A stretch of DNA of 64,000 bases, from NCBI GenBank assembly GCA_019637685.1, contig JAHBVF010000002.1:62001-126000 (forward strand). The letters are read 5' to 3'. Below the pieces are notes generated by a model that saw only the letters and a list, made by a program, of their open reading frames with translations, was not told the origin of the DNA and did no database searches. This stretch comes from Caldilineaceae bacterium (GTDB taxonomy: Bacteria > Chloroflexota > Anaerolineae > Caldilineales > Caldilineaceae). Shown here piece by piece: positions 30,502-39,481 of the stretch. Numbering within the stretch: position 1 is the stretch's first letter; every line of letters starts with the position of its first letter. The position numbers and the translations under genes are program-made.

Positions 30502-32775
30502 TCACTTCCAGCCTGCGTCCAGGGTGTGCAAGGCCAATATCGCGTATTCAATATGCGCCGCGCCGCTCTCTTCCAGCCGTTCAGCACATTCGGCCAGGAT
30601 TACCTGTGCTGTGGGATCGAAACGATCCCACGGCATCTCTCGAATCAACCGGCCCAGCGAGCGGGAGCCACTTTCCATATCGCCGTGACCCAACACAGCC
30701 GTCCCCTCATCCAGCAGCGAGCGCAGGCTTGCACCCTCTTCGCTCTTGCGATCCAGCCTCCGCTTCAAGGCCTGCACAGCCTGGGCGAGGGTCGTGCCTG
30801 GGTCAGAGCGTACGTTGCGGGCCAGTTGCACAAAATTGTATTCGTTGCCCACCAGCCGCCCTATGGACAGGGCCAGTTCCAGCCGCGCGCCTGGGTTATC
30901 TGTATCGTGCAGGAGCGCGAGCAGCGTACCCGCGGATTCGCTGGCGCCTAGCTGGCCCAAGGCCGACGCATAGGCCATCTGCAAACCGGGGTTTTCTTCC
31001 AGCCGCAGCCGTTCGCTGAGCAGAGGGGCGATGTCCGGATTGCCCAAAGCCCCCAGCGCGCGCACGCTGTGGGCCTGGATGGAACGGAAGTCTGAGTCCA
31101 ACCCGCGCAGGAGCGCGTCGTGGGCCGCGGGATCGCCGATGCGTCCCAGCGCCCAGGCAGCCACCACCGAAAGGGCCAACTCGCTGCCGTGCAGAATTTC
31201 GATGAGCGCATCCGTCAGGCGGGGGTCCGCGGGCATGCGCGAGATGGCGATTACGGCTTCAAAACGCACGTTGAAACGGGGGTCTTGCAGCGCTTCCAGC
31301 AGTTCGTCCACGGCCAGCAGGCTGCGGGTCTGGCCCAGCCGCTCGGTGACCAGCAGCGTGGATTGCTCGTCCTTGGCCAGGTGATAACGGACAAGGGATG
31401 ACATGGCCAGGAAGGGATTGCCGCGCAGGAAGATGCCCACAAACTCACCCATCCCCAGACTTTCAGTCAGATGGATGGCCCGCATAATCAGCAGACTGAC
31501 CAGCGGCAGGATCAGTGCCAGACCAAAGAGGGGAATGTAGGGGTTGAGGGTGACAAAGAAAAACTGACCGCTGACCCCCTGGGAAGCTTGCAGCAGTTGG
31601 CCGCCGACCAGTTGGCTGATCCCCCCGGCGATCCCCGTCCAGGCGGTGTAGAGGGCCATATAATCCGAGCGTTTGGCATTGGGCACAATACTGACGTAGA
31701 GCATGCGGGCCGAGCCGATGCCCCAGCCCATATCCGCCAGCCCCTGAAAGAGTGCGATGCCCAGGGCCACATAGAGGCTGATGGGAGAATTTTTGGGCAT
31801 AAACATCCACAGCACGGGCAGGGACATCCGCAGCAGCAGCCCCCAAAGCATCACTGGTTTGCTGCCGTAGCGGTCCGCGGCCCAGCCCCACAGGAAGCTG
31901 GTGGCCAGCCCGCCTGCCAGCGTCCCAATTTGGAGCAGGACGATATTGCCGGAGGATAGCCCCACCTGCTCCCGCATATACAGCGGCAGAAACGAGCCAA
32001 GGGGAACAGTCGCCAGGGTCAGCAGGGCCACGCCCACCAGATAGCGCATATAATTGCCATCGCGCAGGGCCGCGCCCAAATCCCGTTTTTTCCTGTTCGC
32101 GGCCTGGCTGGGAACAGGCGCGCCCCCAGGAATGAAGGAGGCCAGCCAGGTGGAGATAAAACCGCCCAGAATGCCCACACTGATCAGAATCACAAAACCG
32201 GGCAGGCCAACCACCCGCCCCAACACAAAGCCGCCCAGGGAGACCGCGGCAAAGCCGATGGCCGATGTGAACATATTGCTGGTGGCCGTATATTTGCCCC
32301 GCATTGTATCGGGCACATATTCCTGCACCCAGGGCATATTGGCGGTCATCCCAATCGAGCGCACAAGGGAAAAGGCAGCTACGGTGAAGGAGATAAAGAT
32401 GAGGGTAATTTCTAGCCCATAGGTGGCAGCCACCCAGGGCGTCAGCAGCATAAATGTGGCGATGGCCGTGCGCCCGGCCCACGCAGTGACATACGTGCGC
32501 TTGTAGCCAAAGCGGGCCACCGCCGGCGCGATAAAAATGGAGATCAGCCCGGTGAACGGGAGAAGGGAAAGGAGAAAGCCGATCTGTCCTTTGCTCAGCC
32601 CCAGCTCGTTGAGAAAAAGGACGAAGATTGAGCCAAAGAATGTGTATTGGACAAAGACGGTATTGGCCGCGTTGGAAGCAATGGACCAGCGCAGTCCACG
32701 CAGTTTTTCGATGGTTGTCGGTTCGGCGGGCGATGAATCATCCGTCTGTTCAGTATCAGTTGTGGCAGAAGCCAT
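30502..32775 (-). CDS. Major facilitator superfamily transporter fused to C-terminal HEAT repeats
   Basis: A 757-residue protein. Residues from about 45 to 460 form a 12-helix MFS permease (for example SIFVLFLNELGLSKGQIGFLLS, and RFGYKRTYVT in the loop after helix 2). From about 510 to the end it is soluble and made of helical-pair repeats of about 31 residues (LLEALQDPRFNVRFEAVIAI, WALGRIGDPAAHDALLRGL, VRALGALGNPDIAPLLSERL), typical of HEAT/PBS-lyase repeats. The start is ATG 32775 (MASATTD), with AGAGG nine bases upstream; an ATG at 32784 has no spacing. Substrate unknown; the HEAT tail probably docks a cytoplasmic partner. The SulP gene is divergent across 193 bases. Confidence 0.87.
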   Translation of the reverse strand: MASATTDTEQTDDSSPAEPTTIEKLRGLRWSIASNAANTVFVQYTFFGSIFVLFLNELGLSKGQIGFLLSLLPFTGLISIFIAPAVARFGYKRTYVTAWAGRTAIATFMLLTPWVAATYGLEITLIFISFTVAAFSLVRSIGMTANMPWVQEYVPDTMRGKYTATSNMFTSAIGFAAVSLGGFVLGRVVGLPGFVILISVGILGGFISTWLASFIPGGAPVPSQAANRKKRDLGAALRDGNYMRYLVGVALLTLATVPLGSFLPLYMREQVGLSSGNIVLLQIGTLAGGLATSFLWGWAADRYGSKPVMLWGLLLRMSLPVLWMFMPKNSPISLYVALGIALFQGLADMGWGIGSARMLYVSIVPNAKRSDYMALYTAWTGIAGGISQLVGGQLLQASQGVSGQFFFVTLNPYIPLFGLALILPLVSLLIMRAIHLTESLGMGEFVGIFLRGNPFLAMSSLVRYHLAKDEQSTLLVTERLGQTRSLLAVDELLEALQDPRFNVRFEAVIAISRMPADPRLTDALIEILHGSELALSVVAAWALGRIGDPAAHDALLRGLDSDFRSIQAHSVRALGALGNPDIAPLLSERLRLEENPGLQMAYASALGQLGASESAGTLLALLHDTDNPGARLELALSIGRLVGNEYNFVQLARNVRSDPGTTLAQAVQALKRRLDRKSEEGASLRSLLDEGTAVLGHGDMESGSRSLGRLIREMPWDRFDPTAQVILAECAERLEESGAAHIEYAILALHTLDAGWK

Positions 32776-32882
32776 AACGTACATCCTCTGGTGGTTGGGT
32801 GATATGTGCGAAAAAGCTGTCCACACAGGATAGCACGGGGCGGAAGGGAGGACAAAGAGATGTTCTCTGGGAAAAGGGTTCC

Positions 32883-32911
32883 TTGCACTTCTTCCTGCGC
32901 AAGCGTACAAT
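32883..32911 (+). promoter_or_regulatory. Predicted sigma-70 type promoter for the SulP gene
   Basis: TTGCAC (32883-32888), 17-base spacer, TACAAT (32906-32911), followed by an AT-rich leader and the ribosome site AAAAGGG at 32954-32960. Confidence 0.6.
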
Positions 32912-32968
32912 GGGAAAGTTTATATCTACTTTCATTTTCCTTTTCATCTCTTCAAAAGGGTGTTGGCG

Positions 32969-34726
32969 ATGCTCGGCGAATGGCTTGAAATGATGCGCGA
33001 TGAATTTGCGCACTACAATCTCAGTAAATTTCAGCAGGACCTCTTGGCCGGTCTGACAGTGGCCGCGGTGGCCCTGCCTCTGGCCCTGGCCTTCGGTGTG
33101 GCGTCCGGCGCGGACGCGGCCGCGGGGCTGGTGACGGCCATTCTGGCTGGTATTCTCATCGGCGGGCTGGGCGGCGCACCCTTCCAGATTTCCGGACCGA
33201 CGGGCGCGATGTCCGCGGTGCTGATTGTGCTGGCCGCTCGCTATGGGCTGGAAGGCGTGTGGCTGGCCGGCGCGCTGGCGGGACTGATTATTCTGGTCAC
33301 AGGCGCGCTGCGTCTGGGGCGCATCGTCTCGCTGATCCCCACGCCGGTCATCTCTGGCTTCACCAGCGGCATCGCGCTGATCATTGCCCTGGGCCAGATC
33401 GACAACTTTCTGGGCATCAAAACCCCGGCCGCGGAACGCATTACAGAGAAGCTCGCCTACTATTTTGAGCACGGCATCACGCCCAACTGGGGCGCGATAG
33501 GATTGGCAATTGCCGTGGTGCTGGTGATGCTTTATTGGCCCCGTCTGTCCCAGGGCAGCCACATCCCCGGCTCGCTGATGGGTATTATCGTCGCCACTGT
33601 CCTCTCCCTGCTGCCGGGGATCGACGTGCCCACCATCGGCGCCATCCCCCGCACAATTCTGCTGGAACACCGGCTGAGCCTCAGCGCTATCCCCTGGGAA
33701 AATCTGGACAATCTGGTGGTCCCGGCCTTTTCCATCGCAGCGCTGGGCGCGATTGAGAGTCTGCTCTGCGCGGCGGTGGGCGGCAATATGACCCAAATTC
33801 GTCCCCATAACAATATTGAACTGGTGGCCCAAGGGCTGGGCAATATTATCATTCCGTTTTTTGGCGGCGTGCCCGCCACCGCGGCCATTGCCCGGAGCAG
33901 CGTCGCCATCAAAAGCGGCAATGTCACCCGGCTCACATCTATCATCCACAGCATTGCCCTGCTGGCGGTTGTCTTTGCCCTGGCCCCGCTGATCGGGCGG
34001 GTGCCCCTCTCTGCCTTGGCCGGTGTGCTGATGGTGACAGCCTGGCGTATGAACGAATGGCGTGCCATTCGCTTCTTCTTTGGCAAACGGCTGAAACACG
34101 CAATGATTGCCTTCGCGGTCACGTTGGCCGCCACAGTGTTCCTCGATCTGACCCAGGCAATCCTTATCGGCTTTGCCATCAGCAGCCTGATTTTTATGGG
34201 GCAGATGAGTGAATTGCAGATCACCCGGCGGCCTGTGGACGGGAAACAGATGGCCGAGGCGGGTCTCGGTGAAAACCACTATCACCGTAATGCAGCGGTC
34301 TACTATCTGAGTGGGCCGCTCTTTTTTGCCGCGGTGCGCCGCCTGCACGAAGCAGTGGAAAAGCACGACACTGCCGACGCACGGATTATTTTTTCCATGC
34401 GGGGTGTGCCGCTCATCGACGCCACAGGCATCGAAGTGCTGCGGGAAATTTTCCATCGCCAGCACATGGGCGGGGGCGATCTGCTCTTGGCTGGGGTGGA
34501 CAGCCGGGTGGAGAAGCTTCTGCAGCGCAGCGGTTTTCTGGATGAGTTTGGCTCCCAGCGCATTTTCTGGGGAACCGACGAGGCAATTGTCTCGCTGGGG
34601 GCCGATGCCCCCCACCCGTCTCTGGCGTTGGAGGACCTGACCGGTGACGCTCACCACGACGCCCAGGCCAGTCTGGTCTTTTCTCCCCACGCGGAGCGGG
34701 CAGAGAAAGCTGAGACGGATTTCTAA
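32969..34726 (+). CDS. SulP-family anion transporter with STAS domain
   Basis: A 585-residue membrane protein. The N-terminal SulP core has the family hallmarks (AGLTVAAVALPLALAFGVASG, GGAPFQISGPTGAM, TPVISGFTSGIALII, FFGGVPATAAIARSSVAIKSG) with 10-14 helices to about residue 415. The C-terminal STAS domain is present (AAVYYLSGPLFFAAVRRL, MRGVPLIDATGIEVLREI). SulP proteins carry sulfate, bicarbonate or dicarboxylates; there is no carbonic anhydrase gene beside it to favour bicarbonate. The start is ATG 32969, eight bases after AAAGGG; a GTG at 32960 in frame is less well placed. It is preceded by a promoter at 32883-32911 and followed by a 35-bp perfect palindrome. Confidence 0.92.
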   Translation: MLGEWLEMMRDEFAHYNLSKFQQDLLAGLTVAAVALPLALAFGVASGADAAAGLVTAILAGILIGGLGGAPFQISGPTGAMSAVLIVLAARYGLEGVWLAGALAGLIILVTGALRLGRIVSLIPTPVISGFTSGIALIIALGQIDNFLGIKTPAAERITEKLAYYFEHGITPNWGAIGLAIAVVLVMLYWPRLSQGSHIPGSLMGIIVATVLSLLPGIDVPTIGAIPRTILLEHRLSLSAIPWENLDNLVVPAFSIAALGAIESLLCAAVGGNMTQIRPHNNIELVAQGLGNIIIPFFGGVPATAAIARSSVAIKSGNVTRLTSIIHSIALLAVVFALAPLIGRVPLSALAGVLMVTAWRMNEWRAIRFFFGKRLKHAMIAFAVTLAATVFLDLTQAILIGFAISSLIFMGQMSELQITRRPVDGKQMAEAGLGENHYHRNAAVYYLSGPLFFAAVRRLHEAVEKHDTADARIIFSMRGVPLIDATGIEVLREIFHRQHMGGGDLLLAGVDSRVEKLLQRSGFLDEFGSQRIFWGTDEAIVSLGADAPHPSLALEDLTGDAHHDAQASLVFSPHAERAEKAETDF

Positions 34727-34837
34727 GTACACTGGAAACAAAGCTATTCGACTACAGAAGTTCGACTTTTCTGAAAAGTCGAACTTCTGTAGTCGAATAG
34801 CTTTGTTGACGCTGCACTAAGTACACTGTCAACAAAG
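34723..34837. repeat. Perfect 35-bp palindrome flanked by 21-bp direct repeats
   Basis: Arms 34737-34771 and 34773-34807 are perfectly complementary around a single T. The flanks CTAAGTACACTGGAAACAAAG (34723-34743, starting in the SulP stop codon) and CTAAGTACACTGTCAACAAAG (34817-34837) differ at two positions. A second pairing, TTTGTTGAC (34802-34810) with GTCAACAAA (34828-34836), competes with the first. The core AGAAGTTCGACTTTTC recurs at 61644. It may terminate SulP transcription or be a mobile palindromic unit. Confidence 0.8.
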
Positions 34838-35006
34838 TAATTTGGGATTTCTGGTAGGTGCGATTTTGAACTGCACAGGCAGCCGAAGGGGTATTCATCT
34901 CTTGCGCAGCTACAAGCAGCGCCTACGGTAAGATAAAAACTTAATTTACAGCGTACTAAGCGGACGGTAGACGGCTGATCGCAGCCAACTGTCTACTGTC
35001 CGCCGT

Positions 35007-35897
35007 CTACTGCAAATGGGGCATCACGGCCGCGGCAAAGAGCCAGGTGCCTTCGGGCCGGGGCGCGTCCAGCAGATTGACGACCAATCGGTGGCCGCCC
35101 TGGGCAATGGCTTCCCGCAGCTTTTCCGTCACCTGTTCTGGTGTGCCGACGATTGTATTGTCGCCGGGCGGGCGCATATCGGCGCGCGCTTTCATCTTCT
35201 GCAATTCCCGCTCACTCTCCGCAACCAGCACCCCCATGTGAGGAATCTGTACAATCTCGCCGTAGTCTCGCCCTACCGCCTTGCAGTGTTCCTGGAGCAC
35301 CGCCTGCTTGTGCGCGTAGCTCTCCCGGTCGGCGTAGATATAATTCCACCAATCCGCGTGCTCGGCCACCACCCGTAGCAGATACTTTTCGCCTGCGCCA
35401 CCCACGGCAATCGGCGGCGCGGGTTCCGGGCGAGGCTCGCAATAGGCCCCGTCGATCCGGTAGTGCTTGCCCTCAAAGCTGGCCGGATGGCCGCTCCACA
35501 TGGCGCGCAGAATCTGGATGGATTCGGCCAGTTGCTCGATGCGCACCCGCGCCGAGGGAAAGGGCCAGCCATAGGCGTTGTACTCCTCCTCATTCCAGCC
35601 CGCGCCGATGCCCACAAAGAGCCGCCCGCCCGAAAGGGTCTGGGCTGTGGCCGCCATTTTGGCCAGATGGGCCGGGTTGCGGAAGCTGTTGCAGAGGACC
35701 GCGTGGCCCACCAACTGTTTGGGATAGCGGGCCAGCGCCCAGGTGGCCAGGGTCCAGCCTTCGGCCACGTCGTTGCTGGTGTACTGGACGTGATCGGGCA
35801 TCCAAATGGAATCAAAGGGACTCACCACCTGATCCACATACGGGAAAGTTTTCTCGACCAGGCGGGACCAAATGTTCAAACCAACGGGGACAGGCAC
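35007..35897 (-). CDS. Luciferase-like (LLM class), probably F420-dependent oxidoreductase
   Basis: A 296-residue TIM-barrel flavin/F420 protein. Family marks include WMPDHVQY in the second strand, LVGHAVLCNSFRNPAHLAKMAATAQTLSGGR, the signature GIGAGWNEEEYNAYGWPF, and IAVGGAGEKYLLRVVAEHAD, which resemble F420-dependent members more than bacterial luciferase. Substrate unknown. The start is the GTG at 35897, with AAAGGAG seven bases upstream; the frame is open for 24 more codons, but these cover that ribosome site. The gene is divergent from the SMP-30 lactonase gene over 187 bases, which must hold both promoters. Confidence 0.85.
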   Translation of the reverse strand: MPVPVGLNIWSRLVEKTFPYVDQVVSPFDSIWMPDHVQYTSNDVAEGWTLATWALARYPKQLVGHAVLCNSFRNPAHLAKMAATAQTLSGGRLFVGIGAGWNEEEYNAYGWPFPSARVRIEQLAESIQILRAMWSGHPASFEGKHYRIDGAYCEPRPEPAPPIAVGGAGEKYLLRVVAEHADWWNYIYADRESYAHKQAVLQEHCKAVGRDYGEIVQIPHMGVLVAESERELQKMKARADMRPPGDNTIVGTPEQVTEKLREAIAQGGHRLVVNLLDAPRPEGTWLFAAAVMPHLQ

Positions 35898-36084
35898 GGA
35901 AAAGCTCCTTTCAGGAATGGGGAGAAGGGGTCTTCCCGCAAGGATACCACTCCCTGTGGCTGCAATCAACCGGGAAAAATCTGTTTGTGCCAGACAGATG
36001 AATGAAGTAAGATTGCTTTTTGTCCGCGCTTATCCGTCTGCCCAGCGTCGTCACATCTCTATTTTTCTTCCCCAGGAGAAACGT

Positions 36085-36975
36085 ATGCCTATCGAAATAC
36101 GCGACAGCCGCCTGACCCAAATCGTTGCCGCCGACGCGGTCATCCAACAGATCGCCAGCGGTTTCCAGTTCACCGAAGGCCCTATCTGGCATCCCTACGA
36201 GAAGCACCTCACCTTCAGCGATATCATCGGGAACACCATCCACCGCTGGGGCGCGGCCGACGGCCTGAGCGATTTTCGCCGTCCCAGCCAGATGGCGAAC
36301 GGCAACACCTACGACAGCCAGGGACGTATCCTCACCTGTGAGCACGCCAGCAGCCGGGTGTCCCGCTCCAACGCTGACGGCAGCGGCTACGAAGTACTGG
36401 CCAGCCACTACGCGGGCAAAGAGTTCAACAGCCCCAACGACATTGTGGTCAAAAGCGACGGCGCGGTCTACTTCACCGACCCCCCCTTTGGCCGCAACGT
36501 TCCCTGGGGCACAGCACGCGAGTGTGACCTGGACATCCAGGGCGTCTATCGGCTGGAGCCGGACAGCGGCAGGGTGACGCTGCTGGTAGACGATTTTGTG
36601 GGGCCGAACGGACTCTGCTTTTCGCTGGACGAGACACGACTTTTTGTCAACGACACAATGCAGGGCCACATCCGTGTCTTTGATGTGCAGGCCGATGGCA
36701 CGCTGACCAATGGCCGGCTCTGGGCGGACGTCACAGGCGAGGCCGACGGCGTGCCCGACGGGATGAAAGTCGATAGCACGGGCAATCTCTTCAGTTGCGG
36801 CCCTGGCGGTGTCCACATCTTCGACGCAGACGCCAACGATCTGGGCGTCATCCGCGTGCCCGAAAGCTGCGCCAACTTCACCTGGGGCGACGACGATCTG
36901 TGCAGCCTGTATATGACCGCTTCGACGAGCGTCTACCGGGTGCAGGTGAAAGTGCCGGGAAGACAACTTTTTTAG
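36085..36975 (+). CDS. SMP-30/gluconolactonase family lactone hydrolase
   Basis: A 296-residue six-bladed beta-propeller of the SMP-30 family, which opens sugar lactones to aldonic acids. The divalent-metal ligands are recognisable: Glu31 in FTEGPIWHP, Asn118 in NSPNDIVV, Asn175 in GPNGLCFS and Asp225 in VPDGMKVD. There is no signal peptide, so it acts in the cytoplasm. The ATG at 36085 has CCAGGAGAA five bases before it. With the eda-kdgK operon about 9 kb upstream it fits a sugar-acid route. A short dyad (36989-37020) and an alpha/beta hydrolase gene follow on the same strand. Confidence 0.9.
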   Translation: MPIEIRDSRLTQIVAADAVIQQIASGFQFTEGPIWHPYEKHLTFSDIIGNTIHRWGAADGLSDFRRPSQMANGNTYDSQGRILTCEHASSRVSRSNADGSGYEVLASHYAGKEFNSPNDIVVKSDGAVYFTDPPFGRNVPWGTARECDLDIQGVYRLEPDSGRVTLLVDDFVGPNGLCFSLDETRLFVNDTMQGHIRVFDVQADGTLTNGRLWADVTGEADGVPDGMKVDSTGNLFSCGPGGVHIFDADANDLGVIRVPESCANFTWGDDDLCSLYMTASTSVYRVQVKVPGRQLF

Positions 36976-36988
36976 ACAGCAGGCGGCC

Positions 36989-37020
36989 GACCGCGGACCG
37001 CCGAGTATTCGTCCGCGGTC
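36989..37020. repeat. Short dyad after the lactonase gene
   Basis: GACCGCGGAC (36989-36998) pairs perfectly with GTCCGCGGTC (37011-37020), without a T-run. Related GTCCGC..GTCTGC words occur near 34970-35010 and 54885-54895. Confidence 0.4.
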
Positions 37021-37060
37021 TGCCGTTCCCCATCCATCCACACAGGAAACCCAAAACCCA

Positions 37061-37864
37061 ATGCCTTTCACCCCCGTACGCGACATCGAAATCTACTACG
37101 AGCGCCAGGGCAGCGGCCCGCGCCTGCTCTATATCAACGGCACAGGCGGCGATCTGCGCCGCAAGCCCAATGTCTTTGATTCCCCTCTGGCCGCCCACTT
37201 CGACATTCTGGCCTTCGACCAGCGGGGGCTGGGCCAGTCGTCCCGGCCTGATGTCGTCTACACAATGGCCGACTACGCGGACGACGCGGCCGCGCTGCTG
37301 GACGCGGTGGGCTGGGAAAGCTGCGGGGTGATGGGCGTCTCCTTTGGCGGAATGGTGGCCCAGGAGTTGGCCCTGCGCCATCCGACGCGGGTGGATCGTC
37401 TGGTGTTGGCCTGCACCAGCAGCGGTGGGCTGGGCGGCACGTCCTTTCCCCTGCACACATTGCCGCCCTACACGCCCGCGGAAAAGGCGCGCTGGCAGAT
37501 TCCGCTCTCTGACATTCGGCAGAACGCGGAATGGCAGGCGGCCAATCCCGCCGAATTTCAGGCGCTGATCGATCTGGCGGTGGAAGGGAGTAAAGTCGGC
37601 GCGGGCGAACCCAACCGGCAGATCGGCGCACGCCGCCAGTTGGAGGCCAGAGCCGATCACGACACTTACGATCGGCTGCCCAGCCTGGAAATGCCTGTCT
37701 TCGTCTGCGGTGGACGTTACGACGGCATCGCCAGTCCCGCCAATCTGGAGGCGTTAGAGCGGCAGATTCCCAATGCCCGGTTGGAATTCTTCGAGGGTGG
37801 CCACGGCTTTCTGATGCAGGACGCACGGGCCTATGCGAGAGTGAAAAAGTTTCTATTGGGGTAA
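37061..37864 (+). CDS. Alpha/beta hydrolase (3-oxoadipate enol-lactonase-like)
   Basis: A 267-residue single-domain hydrolase. The oxyanion region is YINGTGGD, the mobile DQRGLGQS loop follows, the nucleophile elbow GVSFGGM places Ser94, the acid is in CGGRYDGIA and the His in EGGHGF near the C-terminus, so the catalytic triad is complete. The overall pattern resembles enol-lactone hydrolases and lipolytic esterases; the substrate cannot be read from sequence. It lies 85 bases after the SMP-30 lactonase on the same strand and may be co-transcribed. It converges on the phosphotransferase gene. Confidence 0.85.
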   Translation: MPFTPVRDIEIYYERQGSGPRLLYINGTGGDLRRKPNVFDSPLAAHFDILAFDQRGLGQSSRPDVVYTMADYADDAAALLDAVGWESCGVMGVSFGGMVAQELALRHPTRVDRLVLACTSSGGLGGTSFPLHTLPPYTPAEKARWQIPLSDIRQNAEWQAANPAEFQALIDLAVEGSKVGAGEPNRQIGARRQLEARADHDTYDRLPSLEMPVFVCGGRYDGIASPANLEALERQIPNARLEFFEGGHGFLMQDARAYARVKKFLLG

Positions 37865-38010
37865 GGAAGCGAACAAACTCTCTACCCCTTCAACCGCGCC
37901 ATTTTCCCATCCCACAGCGGCTCGGACTATCACTCCGAAGCGCTGGCCCAGGACGCGCGCCCACGAATCGCCAGAAACGGTCCGCGGTCCAGCCCAGTTG
38001 GGCGAGTTGA

Positions 38011-38817
38011 CTACCCGTCATTCAGCGACGGCGGGTAGGATACCTGCCCAACGAAAGCCAGCAGCGCTGCCTCCTCCGGTACATTTTCGCTGAGACGAGC
38101 CGCGGCGTTGACCAGCCGCCAGCGGGCCAGTTCATCTTCGGCAAAGGGATGCAGCCGCCGGTAGTGGGCCAGATAGGCGCTGTGGAACCAGCGACGAAAG
38201 AGGCGTACTTTCCAGTCAAGCCTCCTGTCCGCGGGCGGCTGGGCAAAGCCCATCAGCAGAGACGAGCGGGCCACATCGCCCAGGGGATGGCCCGCGGTGG
38301 CGTCGATCCAGTCAATAATCACGGGCCCATTAGCGGTCAGCAACACATTGTCCGGGTGAAAGTCGCCGTGACAGAGCTGGTGGCCCGTGGGTAGCGTGTC
38401 GAGCAGAGCCAACACCTGTCGGCGGGTGGCCGGGGGGAGAGCCTTTGCCCGTTCGATTTTACGCTGCATCCGCTCGTGCTGGGTGGGCATACCCGCCGGC
38501 GCGGCGCGGCTGTGCAGATCGGCTTGCAGTTCGGCCAACTGGCGGGCGAAGCGGACGAGACGCCAGGGCTGGGCGGCCAGCGCGGCCAGCATAGAACGCC
38601 CGTCGATCCGTTCATAGAGCAGCCCCATCCGCCCGTCGATCTCCACCACTTCGCCCACCGCGGGCACGGGCGCACCGCTGGCGTGGACCAGCTGGGCTGT
38701 GCGGGCTTCGGTCTGCACAGCCTCCGCGCTCACCCACTCCCGAAAGAGTTTGAGAATTTGCCCGTTTTCCCAGGCGTAGATTTCGGCGGTCGCGCCGACA
38801 GCGATGGGCTTGTCCAT
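38011..38817 (-). CDS. Aminoglycoside phosphotransferase (APH)-fold kinase
   Basis: A 268-residue kinase-like protein. Kinase marks are GATAEIYAWENGQILKLF with the ATP-binding Lys, the catalytic loop HGDFHPDNVLL (Asp152) and the metal-binding IDWIDA (Asp169). Members phosphorylate antibiotics, sugars, choline or homoserine, and the true substrate is unknown; I would not call it a resistance gene. The ATG at 38817 lies one base after the stop of the response-regulator gene (TAGAATG), so it is the last gene of the histidine kinase operon, an unusual partner for a two-component pair. Confidence 0.83.
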   Translation of the reverse strand: MDKPIAVGATAEIYAWENGQILKLFREWVSAEAVQTEARTAQLVHASGAPVPAVGEVVEIDGRMGLLYERIDGRSMLAALAAQPWRLVRFARQLAELQADLHSRAAPAGMPTQHERMQRKIERAKALPPATRRQVLALLDTLPTGHQLCHGDFHPDNVLLTANGPVIIDWIDATAGHPLGDVARSSLLMGFAQPPADRRLDWKVRLFRRWFHSAYLAHYRRLHPFAEDELARWRLVNAAARLSENVPEEAALLAFVGQVSYPPSLNDG

Positions 38818-38818
38818 T

Positions 38819-39481
38819 CTACAGCAGCCCCAATTCCTTGGCCCGCAGCGCGGCCTGGGTGCGGTCGCGTACGCCCAGTTTTTGCATGGCCGACGAAACA
38901 TAATTCTTCACAGTCCCTCCGGCCAGGAAAAGCTGGCCCGCGATCTCCCGGTTGGAGAGGCCGTTGGCCAGCAGGCGCAGCACCTCGATCTCCCGTTCGG
39001 ATAGGGGTTCGATGAGTTTTTCCGCGGTCTGGGCTGATGGATGGCTGGTGCGGGCGAACTCGGCCATCACTTTGCGGGCCACGGATGGTTCGATGAGCGC
39101 GCCGCCCGCGGCAACCGTACGGATGGCGTCAGCCAATTCCTCGCCGGAAAGCGCTTTGAGCAGGTAGCCCAGCGCGCCGGCGCGAATGCCTTCGAAGACA
39201 TATTCGTCGTCATCAAAAGTAGTGAGAATGACGACTTTGGCCTCCGGGTGGTCGATGAGCAGTTGGCGGGTGGCAGCCACCCCATCCATCTCCGGCATCT
39301 TTACATCCATCAGCACCACATCCGGGCGCAATTCCCCATAGCGGGCCAGGGCTTCCACACCGTTGGCTGCCTCGCCCACCACTTTCAGGTCCGGCTCCAG
39401 TTCGAGCAGAATACGCATTCCGTCCCGCAGCAGGCGCTGATCGTCCACCAGCAGCAGGCGAATTGGATTGTTCTCAGCCAT
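38819..39481 (-). CDS. NarL/LuxR-family response regulator
   Basis: A 220-residue two-component regulator. The receiver domain has the acidic pair in LLVDDQRLLRDG, the phospho-acceptor Asp59 in VVLMDVKMPEMDG and the conserved Thr/Lys region (VVILTTFDD, LLKALSGEEL). The C-terminal GerE-type helix-turn-helix is clear (LSEREIEVLRLLANGLSNRE, then GTVKNYVSSAMQKLGVRDRT). Its start overlaps the end of the sensor kinase gene by 8 bases, so the kinase-regulator pair is certain. It may act on the GTCAYRTGAC palindromes upstream of this operon at 41564-41607, but that is only a positional guess. Confidence 0.95.
   Translation of the reverse strand: MAENNPIRLLLVDDQRLLRDGMRILLELEPDLKVVGEAANGVEALARYGELRPDVVLMDVKMPEMDGVAATRQLLIDHPEAKVVILTTFDDDEYVFEGIRAGALGYLLKALSGEELADAIRTVAAGGALIEPSVARKVMAEFARTSHPSAQTAEKLIEPLSEREIEVLRLLANGLSNREIAGQLFLAGGTVKNYVSSAMQKLGVRDRTQAALRAKELGLL

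Noticed and set aside
37865-38033. In-frame continuation of 56 codons after the alpha/beta hydrolase TAA stop
   Set aside because: The hydrolase is full length with complete triad, TAA is not recoded, and the tail matches no family; probably chance openness in GC-rich DNA.
38011-38817. Antibiotic resistance gene call for the APH-fold kinase
   Set aside because: The family is broad and the context is a two-component operon; no resistance-specific motif can be read.
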